Shown: positions 1 to 12,100 of the stretch, piece after piece | Layout of the letters: every line of letters starts with the position of its first letter | How positions within the stretch are numbered: the stretch's first letter is position 1 | Origin: Limnohabitans sp. 63ED37-2 | GTDB lineage: Bacteria > Pseudomonadota > Gammaproteobacteria > Burkholderiales > Burkholderiaceae_C | Assembly: GCF_001412535.1 (NCBI RefSeq) | Contig: NZ_CP011774.1 | Location: 2,289,501 to 2,353,500 of the forward strand | Direction of reading: 5' to 3' | Length of the DNA: 64,000 bases | Made by a program: the position numbers and the translations under genes | Notes under the pieces: model-generated | Told to the model about the DNA's origin: nothing | Databases searched by the model: none | What the model saw: only the letters and a program-made list of their open reading frames with translations

Positions 1-128
1 GGGTGACATTTCATGGGGCGGGGTGACAAGTGCACCTGTCATCCCGCACTCGATGCGGGATCCAGTGCGTTCGTCAGTCGCTACGCGAAAGGCTAAAGAC
101 TGGACCCCGGGTCAAGCCCGGGGTGACA
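1..128. repeat. Hairpin-repeat cluster A
   Basis: Two full copies of the 29-bp hairpin repeat lie at 37-65 and 100-128, in opposite orientations, with partial GGGTGACA ends at 1-28. A full copy has outer ends TGTCA and TCCAG, a 7-bp stem and a loop of CTTGA type. Copy 37-65 has stem TCCCGCA/TGCGGGA and copy 100-128 has CCCCGGG/CCCGGGG. Between them is the common spacer with a GCGAAAGGCTAAA core. The cluster ends 18 bp beyond the stop codon of the giant exoprotein gene and continues off the left edge. Confidence 0.85.
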
Positions 129-146
129 GTGATTGGCGTCCGGGAA

Positions 147-3100
147 TTAACGCTGCTGAGCCTGCTGAGGCTTGGTTTCTTCCGGATAGCAAATGTCAAA
201 AGTGCCGTCTTTCGATTCCTCACAGATGCAGGACTCCAGCTTTTGTGGGGAACATGTGGCCCAAACATAGGACGATGCTGCAGGGTGTGTGAGCCCTGTT
301 GCTGCGGCAGTGTTGGCCAGGCCGCCAAAGCCCTGATAAGTCAAGCGGCTGTAATTGGCCGCCAAGCGAATAGGCGCTGGTGCAGGAACGGTTCCAACAA
401 GGGGAGCAACAATGTTGGCCTGAACTGTGACGGGCGACCACGTGTAGTTGGACGCCAGACCGCCACCACTGCCGTTGGACAGACCATAAACAACGTTCAC
501 GGGTTTGTCCTTGCCAACCGTTGGGGTCTCAAACTGTCCGTTGAGGCTGTCAATAGTCAAGGTTTCGTCGCCCACAAGCCCCACCACTGAGCCGGCCACG
601 ACCTGAGCCGTTGTATTGCCGTCATAGGTTTTGTCAGACACTTTGGTGCCTGAAAACGTCAAAGGTGCAGGCGTGATTTGTCCGTTGTTGCCAGAAATGC
701 TGGTGCCGCCCTGGAGAACGTAGTTGGCACGGTCTGCGCCTTGCAGGGTCATGTTGCTGAAGGCATAAGACAAGTTTTGGCCAACATCTTTTTGGCTGAA
801 CGCGCCGGAACCCGTCACCGTCAAAATGTCTCCCGCGATTTTGCCGCTCAGGCTCAGGTTGGCCTGTCCCATCCGAGTGGTGCCGTCATAGACTTTGCTC
901 ACACCGTTGGCTGTGGCCACGACCTGTTTGGGTGTGACGGTCAAGGTTCCCACATACACGGGGGAGCCTTCAAAGTTCGATCCTGTGATGACGGGGTTTC
1001 CATCTTGGATCGCGTAATTTCCCACCACAGTGTGCCCAGAAGTACTTTGGGCTGCGGTTGCAGCTCCGGTGTAGGGCTTGAGCACAGTGCTTACCGAGCC
1101 GCCAGCACCATCGACGAAGCTCATGCTGTTGCCCGTGCCTGACTGGCTCAGGGTTTGGATCACATTGCTGCCGTCCAAGTACTGCGCAGTGGTGCTGTAA
1201 GTGGGGGCAGTGCCATACACGGTCGTGACGTTTTGGGTGCGAATCAGCAGCTGACGTGCGGGAACAATGGTGTAGTCACCGGCGACAAAGCTGATGTTGT
1301 AGTTGCCCGAGGTCAAACCGCTGGCCACCAGAGTACCCGCGTAAGTGCCTGCAGCTGTGTTGGTGCTGGCGTTGGTGCGGTTGATGCTCAAGGTGCCACC
1401 CAACACTGTGCTGGTTTCACCGTTGACCCAACCGCTGTAGCTCGCACCGTTGTAGCCTGGCGTGTCGGCTTGTGTCACGAACCTGGCGTCGGCGTTGGCC
1501 GTCACGGTCAGGTTGGCCTTGTCGATCGTGCCGGTGGCCGTGGTGGTGCGCACGCTGTAGTTGTTGCCGTTGTTGCCATCATGGATGGTGTAGCCGCTGT
1601 CGACCTGCAACGTCGAGCCGTTGGCGCCCAACGCGTCTTTGCTGACAAACGATTGGCTGGCGGTAACCGTATCGGATCCGGCCAAATTGAGCGCTGTGAC
1701 CTTGCCTTTGGTGACGGTTGTCCCGTCATACGTCTTGTGGTCACTTTCGGCCGCCAAAACAAGGCTCTTTTGACCAATTACCAAGTCGGCGTTGTTCACC
1801 GTGACGTTGTAGTTGCCCGCGTCTGTGCCGATGGCTGACAAGTTAGAGGTGTACCGGCCAGCGTTGCGGCCTGCGGCCAACCCGGTGGCCGCCACGGTGC
1901 CAGCAGTGACGTCCGAGGCGATGAAACCCGACAGCAGAGCGGCGTCTTGCGTCTGTGTGCTTGCGTTGTACGTGACTTGGTTCGCAACACCGTTGATGGT
2001 GGCATCTTTCTTGGCAATGTTGGCCGTGGTGGTCTGGCTTCCGGTGGTGGTCAGGTTGTAGTTGGACCACTCACCCCCGTTACTGCCATTGACCTTGCTG
2101 AGGGACGCGACGTTCGTAACCGTCACGGTCTTGCCGGAGCCCGCGTTCTTGGTGTCAAAGCTGCCCGAACCTGTAACAGACAGCGTCTCGGCGCCCACCG
2201 TGCCGTTGATGACACCTGCCGTGATGCTGGCGGCGGTGGTGCCGTCATAGGTCTTATTGGAGGCGGTGATGCTGCCCAGCGTCACATCCTTCCTGGCGAT
2301 GTCAGCGGTGGTCGTTTTACTGCCTGTTGTGGTCAGCGTGTAGTTGGCCCAGTTGCCGGTTCCGTTGATCTTGGTCAGTGTCGTGACATCGGAGACCGTC
2401 ACGGTCTTGCCAGTGCCCGCGTTCTTGGTGTCAAAGCTGCCCGAGCCGCTGACGGCCAGGGTCTCGCCGGTCACGGTGCCGCTGATGGCGCCTGCGGTGA
2501 TGCTGGCAGCTGCGCTGCCGTCGTAGGTCTTGCTCGCAGCAGTCAGGCTGTCCAGCGTCACACCTTTGGGCGTGATATTGGCCGTGGCCGAAGCTGTTGT
2601 GCTTTGCAAGTTGTAGTTGGCAGCATCCGTGCCGCTGATGCCGATGCCAGATATTGAAACCGTTTTACCTGTTCCAACATTTTTGTTGTCAAAGGTGGCA
2701 CTGGCGTGGGACAAAGTGACCGTATCGCCCGAGACAATGTCAGAACTTGCTGCTGTCACTGTCGCAGCCGTGTTGCCGTTGTAAACCTGGTCGTTGGCCG
2801 TGTAGACCGCTGTCAGCGCTTTGGGTGTGACGCTGACACTCGATCCCGTGGTGCTCAGGGGGGTGTAATTGCCGCTCAGTCCACCATTGTTACTGGCACC
2901 CAGCGCCAAACCGCTCACGCTGTTCAGTACCTGGTGGGTCTGTACGTTCTTGGTGCTCAAGTTGCTGGCATCGCCCGCACCTGTCAGGGCAAAGGTCTCG
3001 CCGTTCACACCAGAGGCGGTCAGGTGCTGACCCGCATAGGTGGTGCTGGCATCGTAAACGCGGCTGCCCGACAAAGTGAGATTGGCTCTGGCCATGTCAG

Positions 3101-6100
3101 CGCTGGTGGTTTTGCTGCCCGTTGTCGTCAGGTTGTAGTTGGCCCAGTTGCCGCTGCCGTTGGCCTTGGTGAGCGTTGTGACGTCCGACACGGTGACGGT
3201 CTTGCCCGTGCCCGCATTCTTGGTGTCAAAGCTGCCCGTGCCGCTGATGGCCAGCGTCTCGGTGCCCACCGTGCCGCTGATGGCGCCTGCTGTGATGCTG
3301 GCATCGGTGGTTCCGTCATACGTTTTGCTGGCAGCGGTGATGCTTTGCAGCGTCACGTCCTTCTTCATGATCTCGGCGGTGGTCGTTTTGCTGCCGGTGG
3401 TGGTCAGGTTGTAGTTGGACCAATCACCGCCGTTGTCACCATTGACCAGGGTGAGCGCCGTGACGTTGGAGACCGTCACGGTCTTACCCGTGCCTGCGTC
3501 CTTGGTGTCAAAGCTGCCCGAACCTGTGACAGACAGCGTCTCGTTGCCCACGGTGCCGCCGAGGGTGCCTGCGGTGATGCTGGCAGTGGTGCTGCCGTCG
3601 TAGGTTTTGTTGGTAGCGGTGAGGGCGTCCAGCGTGACATCTTTCTTAGAAATATTCGCTGACGCACTGGCCGAACTGTTTTGCAGTGTGTAGTTTGCTG
3701 CATCGGCGTCACCGATGGTGATGCCGCTGATGGCCACGGCTTTGCCCGTGCCCACGTTCTTGTTGTTGAACGTGGCGCTGGTGTTGGCAAAGCTGATTTT
3801 GTCGCCGGTCAGTATGTCGCCCGAAGATCCCACCACCTGTGCAGTCACGCCGCCGTCATAGACCTTGTTGCTGGCGGTCATGGTCGCTGTCAGTGCCTTG
3901 GGCGTGACGGTCAGGTTGCCCACATACACCGGTGCGCCTGTGAAGTTGGAGCCCGTGATGCTGGGATTGGTGTCCAGAATGCTGTAGTTGCCCACACGGG
4001 TCTGACCCGCACTGCTTTGGCCTGCCGCAGTCATGACGCCAGCCGTCTCTGTGAAGGGCTGCAGCACCGTACTCACCGAACCCCCCACACCGTCGCTAAA
4101 GGTGCGGTTGTTGCCCGTGCCCGACTGGCTCAGCGTGTGGATCACGTTGCTGCCGTCCAGGTACTGCGCCGTGGTGCTGTAGGTCGGTGCCGTGCCGTAC
4201 ACGGTCGAGACGTTGGTCGTGCGGATGAGCAGCTGACCTGCAGGAATGATCTTGTAGTCACCCGTGCTGTAGCTGATGTTGTAGTTGCCCGAGGTCAACC
4301 CACTGGCCACCAAGGAGCCCGCGTATGTGCCTGCTGCGACGTTGGTGTTGCCGTTGGTGCGGGTGATGCTCAAGGTGCCACCCAGCACCGTGCTGTCTTC
4401 ACCGTTGACCAGGCCGCTGTAGCTCGCGCCGTTGTAGCCGGTGGCATCGGCCTGGGTCACGAACTTGGCATCGGCGTTGGCCGTCACGGTCAGGTTGGCT
4501 TTCGTGATGGTGCCAGTGGCCGTGGTGGTGCTCACGCTGTAGTTGTTGCCGCTGTTGCCATCATTGACGGTGAAGCCACTGTTGACCTGCAATGTGGAGC
4601 CATTGGCGCCCAGCACGTCTTTGCTGGCGAACGATTGACTGGCCGAGACGGTATCCAAGTCAACCAACCCCGTGGCTGTGACTGAGCCGGTGGAGGAAGT
4701 GATGCCGTCGTAGGTCTTGGTGCTTGATACGGCCGCCAATGTCAGGGCTTTGGGCGTGATCTTGGCGGTGGTGGTGGCGCTGGTGCTGTCCAACGCGTAG
4801 TTGCTGGCGTGGGTGCCCGCGATGGTGATGCCACTGACGGTGACCGTCTTGCCGATCACGTTGCCGCTACCGTCCTTGGCCACATGGCGGTCGGCAAAGC
4901 TGGCGCCCGTTTGGCTGAAAGTGACGGTATCGCCCGAGACCACACCGGTGCTGCCCAAGGCGCTCAAGGTGGCTGTGTTGGTGGCGTCATAAACCTTGTC
5001 GTTGGCCTGCGCGGTGGCGGTGATGCTCTTGGCCGTGATCGTGCCCGCACCGGACACCGTAGTGGGCAAGTTGTAGTTGGCCAAGTCGGTTCCGCTGGCT
5101 GCCGTGAAGTCGCCACTGGCCAATGTGGCCGAGACGCTGGAAGCACTGGTCACGTTCTTGTTGTTGAAAGTGCCCACCGTCTGGCTGACGCTGGCCGTTT
5201 CCGTCACGCCGTTGACCGTGACACCGGTGGCGGTGATCGCACCGCTGGCCAGTGTGGCGCTGGTGGTGCCGTCGTAGGTCTTGGTCTGGGCGCTCATGGC
5301 CACCGTCAGGTCAGCCTTGGCGATCGTCATGTCAGCGTTGGTGATGGTGGCGCTGTAGTTGGCCGCATCGCTGCCCCCTACGCTCAGGTTGGAGGTGTAG
5401 GTGCCCGCGTTTTTACCCGTGCTCGCACCACTGATGATGATGTCGTCACCGCTGATGAAGCCGCTGCTCGTGGCCGCCGTTTGCGTTTGGGTCTGGCCGT
5501 TGTAGGTGGTGCTGGTGGCGGTGCCGTTCACGGTGGCGGCCTTGGCCGTCACCCTCGCCGTGGTGGTGGCCGTGGTGCTTTGCAAACTGTAGTTGGCAGC
5601 ATCTGTTCCGCTGATGCTGATCCCTGAGGCCGTGACTGTCTTGCTTGTGCCCACGTTTTTGGTGTCGAAGGCGCCACCGGTCGTGGCGACCGTGACCAAG
5701 TCACCACTGAGAATGTCGGCGCTGCTGACACTGACCGTCGCCGTCGTGTTGGCGTCGTACACCTTGTTGCTGGCGTTCGCGGAAGGCGTCAAAGCCTTCA
5801 AGCCCACAGTGACCGTGGCCGACTGGCCCGATTTCAGGCCTGTGGTGTACTTGTTGCTGCTGGGCGTAGCATAAACGTAAGAGCCGGTGGTTTTGGCCTT
5901 GAGTTTTTGCGTCGTGCTGTAAGACGTGGATTGCAACACAGGGGCAGCGAATGACTCGACGATGGCCGAGTTGGTGATTTTTAGCGTGCCTGCCGTGGTG
6001 CTGGTGGAATTGACATTGCTCACGCCCGATGTGGCGTTGGCTGTCCTCAAAGCCGTGGCCATATCGTTCCACAGGCTCGCTGTTTCTGTGCTACCGGTGT

Positions 6101-9100
6101 TGGCATCGCCATAGGTCTTCGACACGGTCGCACCGTTGATGGTGCCGACGTTGACCTTCTCGCGGAACAGAACCTGCGCTTTGGGGCCACCGGCTATGGT
6201 GTTGCGCACGCCGCTGGTGGCATAGGCCACATTGGCGTCTGTGTTCTGCACCTGGGTGTCGATGTTGGTCAAATACAAATCGGCCAAGCTGCTGTCCAGC
6301 AAAGACAAGGCCGCCGTGTTGGCCGATGTGGGGCTGCCGCTGTAGACAAACAGACTGCCTGTGCCGCTGTTGGTCACGCTGTTGCCTGAGACGGGCTTGA
6401 CTTGGCCACCTGTGGCCACACCCGCCGCCAGCAATTTGCCAGCAGCCAAGACGATGTCGCCCGCGCCTGTGCTGTTCTTGACGATCTTTGGCGAAGTCAG
6501 GTTACCAGTACCATCGGTGGTGAGCAGCACATCGGCATTGGCGTTTTGCACGATCCGAGCGCCTGCAACGGCCGAAATACCTGCCGAAGATGTGCTGGTA
6601 CCGTTACCGGCAGCAATGTTGATCGCTCCCGCCGTGCTGGCATTGGTGATCGTTCCGCCGGCTTGATCCCAAAGGATGTTGCCGCTGGTCGATTGGATAC
6701 TGGTTGCACCGTTGCTGGAGTTATTGGAGACTTGATTGCGAATCAAAACCCCGGCATATGGGCTAGCATTTGTCGCTGTGCCTGTAATGGAAATGGCATT
6801 GGAACCGGCAAAATCAGAACCATTTGCCAAGCTGACAACCGAGGCAGAACTGTCGATATTCACACCGATATTCGCGCCCGTTCCATTCAACGCTATGGCA
6901 CCTTTACTGCTGACCTGTTTACCCACATAAAGACCGACATTGGTAGCCGATGTACCGGTGATACTGATCGCGCCTGTATTGGCACTCACATTCGAAGCCA
7001 GATTGACGCCCAACGCATTCGATGTGCTGCCACTGAGCGAGATGCTTCCCGAACCTGTTGCCGTAACAGCATTGGACAACAAAATCCCGTGCACACCCGA
7101 CACAGCAGAAGTGCTCGACAAATTGATATTCCCCGTCGTCGTCAATCCCACCGTACCCGTAGATGAGTTGGTGCTGTTGATGGTTTTAACGCTCGCTACC
7201 GTCAAGCCTAAACTGTCGACCAAGGTGACCGAGCCTGTATTGCCCGCCAGTGTGGAAATGGCATTCGTCGCGCTGTCCAAGGTGTATGCCGCCGTTGCGC
7301 CGAGCAGTTCCAGATTGGTGGCCTTGATGGCACCGGCCGGGCCATCGGTCACGGTGCTGGTCGCCCCCATCGCATTCATGGTCAAAGTTTTAGTGGCCGT
7401 CGCGCCGCCAATACTCAGAGTGTTGTTCACCGCAATGTTTCCTGAGGTCAGGAAAGTCACGTTACCGCTCGTTGTTGCGGTGGTGATATTTGTGGATGTG
7501 GCGATGTTGCTTGCCAGAGAACTGCCTACGATTAAATTACTGGCCGCGATCACGTCCAATTCATTTTGATCGAGACCCAACGTACCCGAAGCCCCCGTCA
7601 CATCGGCGCCGCCAAGACTGATGCTTGTCGCAGCCGTGATGGTCTTTGCCGTGACATTGCCACTGGTTGTGATCGATGACTTACTGGTATTGCCGAGCCA
7701 CATGTTGTTGGAGGTCAAAACGATGTTGGCTGAGCTGCTTGGAACTGCTGTTCCGGTCTTGCTTCCCACCGTACCACCGGACCAATTCAAATCGATCCCG
7801 TGGTTCAGGTTAGAAATGCCTGTGATGGCAATTTGCCCGGTCGTGCTCAGCACATTGCCGTTTTTAATGAACACACCACCGGTTTCACTGTTGTTGCCAT
7901 CAGCCGTAGGACGACGCTCTTCACCTGTCAGCGCAATGCCCCCTGCACCGGTCGCAATCACTGATGCAGTGCCGTTGATGAAAATACCAGAAACGTTGCT
8001 TGAGTTAGCGGCTCCAATTCCTTTAATGTCAATCGCGGTGGCCTCACTGCTGCTTGACTGGATCGTGGTTCTTACACCATACCCACCAATATGAACACCA
8101 TGTGAATTGCCACCAGTGAAAGTTGACTGGGAAATGCCGTCGATGGCTATTTTTCCTGCCCCTGAATTGATATCAACTGTTTGAGCGGTATCACGCAGGC
8201 GAACGCCGGCACTCGCATAGTCGCCATCGTTGTTTGTGCCTGCACTGCTTTTTCCCTTTAATGAGATATTGCCCCCAGCTGAAAGCAAATTGGCACCATT
8301 GAGCAAGATGCCGTCCGCATATGTAGGTGATGAACCGGCGCTACCCGGGATCGCGTCTGCAACTGTGCTGCTTCCCACCGCATAACCCGATGCATCAGAC
8401 CCCCCACCCAATGTGATCGAGCCGCCATTGCTGGAGATGGAAGAACTTGTATTGAGTCTGATAGCACCTGAATTACTGGCATCCGCATCGCTGTTGAGCA
8501 CGACGTTCAACTTGTTCGATGTGGACGACAATGTCTTGCCAGAGGCCATCGTGATGTTGTCGTTGGCTTTCAGGGTCAAGTTGGCATCGGCACCGGCGGT
8601 TTTGTTGATGCTCTCGTTGACAGCGATGCTCGCGCTGCTGAGCAGCGTCAAATTCCCCATGGTGTTCATAGACACGGCGCTGGAAACCGTCAATGTGCCT
8701 GTACCCGCCGCATCGTTGCGGCCAATCACGGTATTGGCAGCGCTGATGCGACCATATTCCGTGCTGCTCAGGCCCAGCGTCAGCGGCGTGCCCGACAAGA
8801 CGTCACTGCCGCCCACATTGATGAGGGTCCCTGCGGTCTTGTTTTGCAGCGTCACGGTGCCTGCAGTGGCGGTCAAGCTGGTGCTCGCGTCCCAGTTCAT
8901 CGAATCTGAGGTGACGGTCACATTGCCCGTGGTGGACTTGATGGCGTTGGTCGAACCGGTTGAAGTCAAACCATAACTGCCGCCACCCGCCCCAGCGGTG
9001 GCCGTGATGGCCACATTGCCACTGGCCGCGCTGATGCTGTTGGCTGTGCCGGTGTCTATGCGAACACCGTTGTTATTGTTGCCGCCTTGACCACCGGTGC

Positions 9101-12100
9101 CGGTGATGTTGATATTGCCCGTGCCCGTGCTGGTCAACGAAACATTGTTGACCAGATAAATACCTTCGGCCTGATTCAGTGCTGCAGTGGACGGTGCACC
9201 TGTACCCACAATGTTCAAATCGCCGTTGACGGTGCTCATGCTGGCTCCGCGTGCGATGTACAAACCATTGTTCAGGCCACCTGTGCTGGTCGATCCGCCT
9301 GTGCCCGTCAAATTGATGACGCCACTTCCTTGCGTGCTGACCGCGCTGTTGTTATCGACTTGAATACCCACGTTGGCATAACTTGCGCCGGCACCACCGC
9401 CCGTGCCGTTGATGGTGATGTTGCCGCCCGTGGTCTTGACCTGGGAGCCTGTGCCACTGGATGTGTCGTTGGAGCTGTTGATGAACACCCCGTAGTTGTA
9501 GATTCCGGTATTGCTCAGGTTGCCTTTGCCATTGATCAGGATGTTGCCTGCGCCAGAATTGACGTTGGCACCAAACATCTGTACACCCGCGCCAAAAAAA
9601 CCGCTGCCGCTGGGGTTACCCATTGCAAAGCCCGAACCGTCGCCAGCAGCCCCGCCCCCCATGGTGATGCTGCCACCGTTGCTGGTGATGCCCGAGCTGG
9701 AATTGAGGATGATGCCACCCGCACCGCTGGCATCGCTATCGCTGTTGAGCAATACATTGAGCTTGTTGGACGTCGAAAGAATCGACTTGTTTGCAGCCAC
9801 CGTGATGTCACCATTGGCCTTGAGGCTCAAATTGGCATCGGTCCCTGCAGATTTATTGATGTTGTCGGAGACCAAGATGTTGGCGCCGCTGAGCAAGGTC
9901 AAGTTGCCACTGGGATTGCCCATCGTACCCATGTCGACCAAGCCGGCAGTCAACGCTCCCGAGCCGGTGGCATCGTTGCGTCCGATCACGGTGGTGCTGG
10001 CCGTGATTCTGGCCAGCTCTGCCGAAGACACATCCAGCTTGAGAGTGCCGCTCAAAGTATCTGTCGAAGTGCCACCCACATTGATCAAAGTGCCAGCTGT
10101 GCGGTTTTTGACGGTCACCGTACCCGAGCCTGCTGAAACGGCGCCGCCATCGAGGGCCAGGCTGTCGGTCACCAAGATCACATCGGCATTGCTGCCGCTG
10201 GTGATGCTGGCTTGGGCAGAACCATAAACATTGATGCCTGTGCTGCCGCCGCTGGATCCATCGGCAACACCTGTGACCGTGATCGTACCGCCCGAAGAAC
10301 GGATGCCATATGTACTCTGGCTGCCACTCAACACCACCCCATGGTTACCCGTGCCGGTGGTGGTGCCCCCTGTTCCTGTGACACTGACCGTGCCCATTGC
10401 GCCAGCGGTGATTAGCCCTTCTTCTAGGCGTACACCATGGTTCAAATTACCCGCGCCGGCCCCACCACCGGAACCGATCACAGTCACACTGCCGCCCAAG
10501 GAAGTTACCGTCGCCACCTTGGTGCTGTCGCCGGTCTTCAAACGAACGCCAAATTGATTGCCGCTGGTACCGGTCGATGTATTCGATCCAGCAATCACCA
10601 CAGCACCTGTGCTGCCTCCCGTGATGGTGGTAGCACCCAGCAAATCCACACCCGTGGTACCGGTATCTGTACCAGCCCCCACACCAGTGATGTTCAATGT
10701 GCCTGCGCCGGTGGTGTTGACCACACTGTCCGACATGCTGATGCCATCTCCTTTTCCGGCACCTGCAAAGCCCTGGCCTTTCAGGGCCAAGTTGCCGCCG
10801 CTTGCACTCAAGGTGGCACCGCTGAGTTGAATACCCTTTACGTTGGTGCCGTTACCTCGTGCGTTGCCCGAGCCATCGCCCGTAGAGCCACCACCCAAGG
10901 TGATGTTGCCGCCGTTGCTGTTGATGGCGGACCCCGTGTTCATGACGATCGCACCTGCACCACTGCCATCGCTGTCACTGTTGAGTACCACATGGCCATT
11001 GGTTGCCATGGTGATCGCCTTGCTGGCAGCAACGATCACATCGCCCCCGGACAACAAGGACAAGCTGGAGGCATTGGCTGGGGACAAGTTGTCAGAAACC
11101 GTCAACAAACTTGCCGCATTCGCACCTGTTTGGCCAATCGTCAACTTGCCCGTCACCCGATCGAGTTCGGCATCTGAAATGCCCAAGCTCTGTGAGCCGC
11201 TGGTCCAAACATCGGCGCCACCCACATTGATCGAGATACCGGCTGTTTTGTTTTGGATCGTGACTTGGCCCGTCCCGGCATTGATCGTGTCGCCTGTCGA
11301 TGCACTGTTGAATGAATCGGTCGTTAAAGTGATGGATGCATTGCCCGTGCTGATGATCTTGCCACTGTTGGACATGGCGATGCCATAACCTGGCAAAGTG
11401 GTGGCTGTGTTTGTGCCCGTAACGCTAATCGCACCAGTGCCAGATGTAATGATGCCTCCATTAAACACCTCCACACCATGGTTGGTGCCTCCATTCGATG
11501 CGCCTCCTCCAGTTCCTGTTACTGTGACCGTTCCTGCGCCGGTCGCACCTAGACTGGCACTGTTCTGGATCATCACACCATCATTGTTGAAGCTGCCCCC
11601 AGACCCAGCACCTACGCCATTCACAGTGACGGATCCACCTGTTGTGGTCACTTTGGAACCGTCCAGCCAGACGCCAAAGTTATAGTGGCCGCCATTGCCA
11701 CCCGTACCCGATATGGTCACAGCCCCTGTGGTTGAACCCGTCAATGTAGAGCTACCCTGCAAGCCCACGCCAACGTTGGTATCATTGCCGACCCCCCCTT
11801 GCCCATCCAATGTGATGTTGCCTGCGCCCGTTGTGGAAATGGAGGAGGCGCCTGTCAAAGACACCCCCCTGGATCGGAAAGTACCACCCGGCGAAACCGA
11901 ACTGCCCTGACCGTTTATGGCAATGTTGCCGCCGCCGGCGTTCACCGTAGCGCTGTTGATCAAAATCCCTTCTGCGCGCCCCGTAACCGAATAACCACGC
12001 GCTTTGCCTGAACCATTGCCCGCACTGCCACCACCCAAGGTGATGTTGCCGCCGTTGCTCTTAATGGCTGATCCCGAAGTCAATTGGATCGTCCCAGTGC

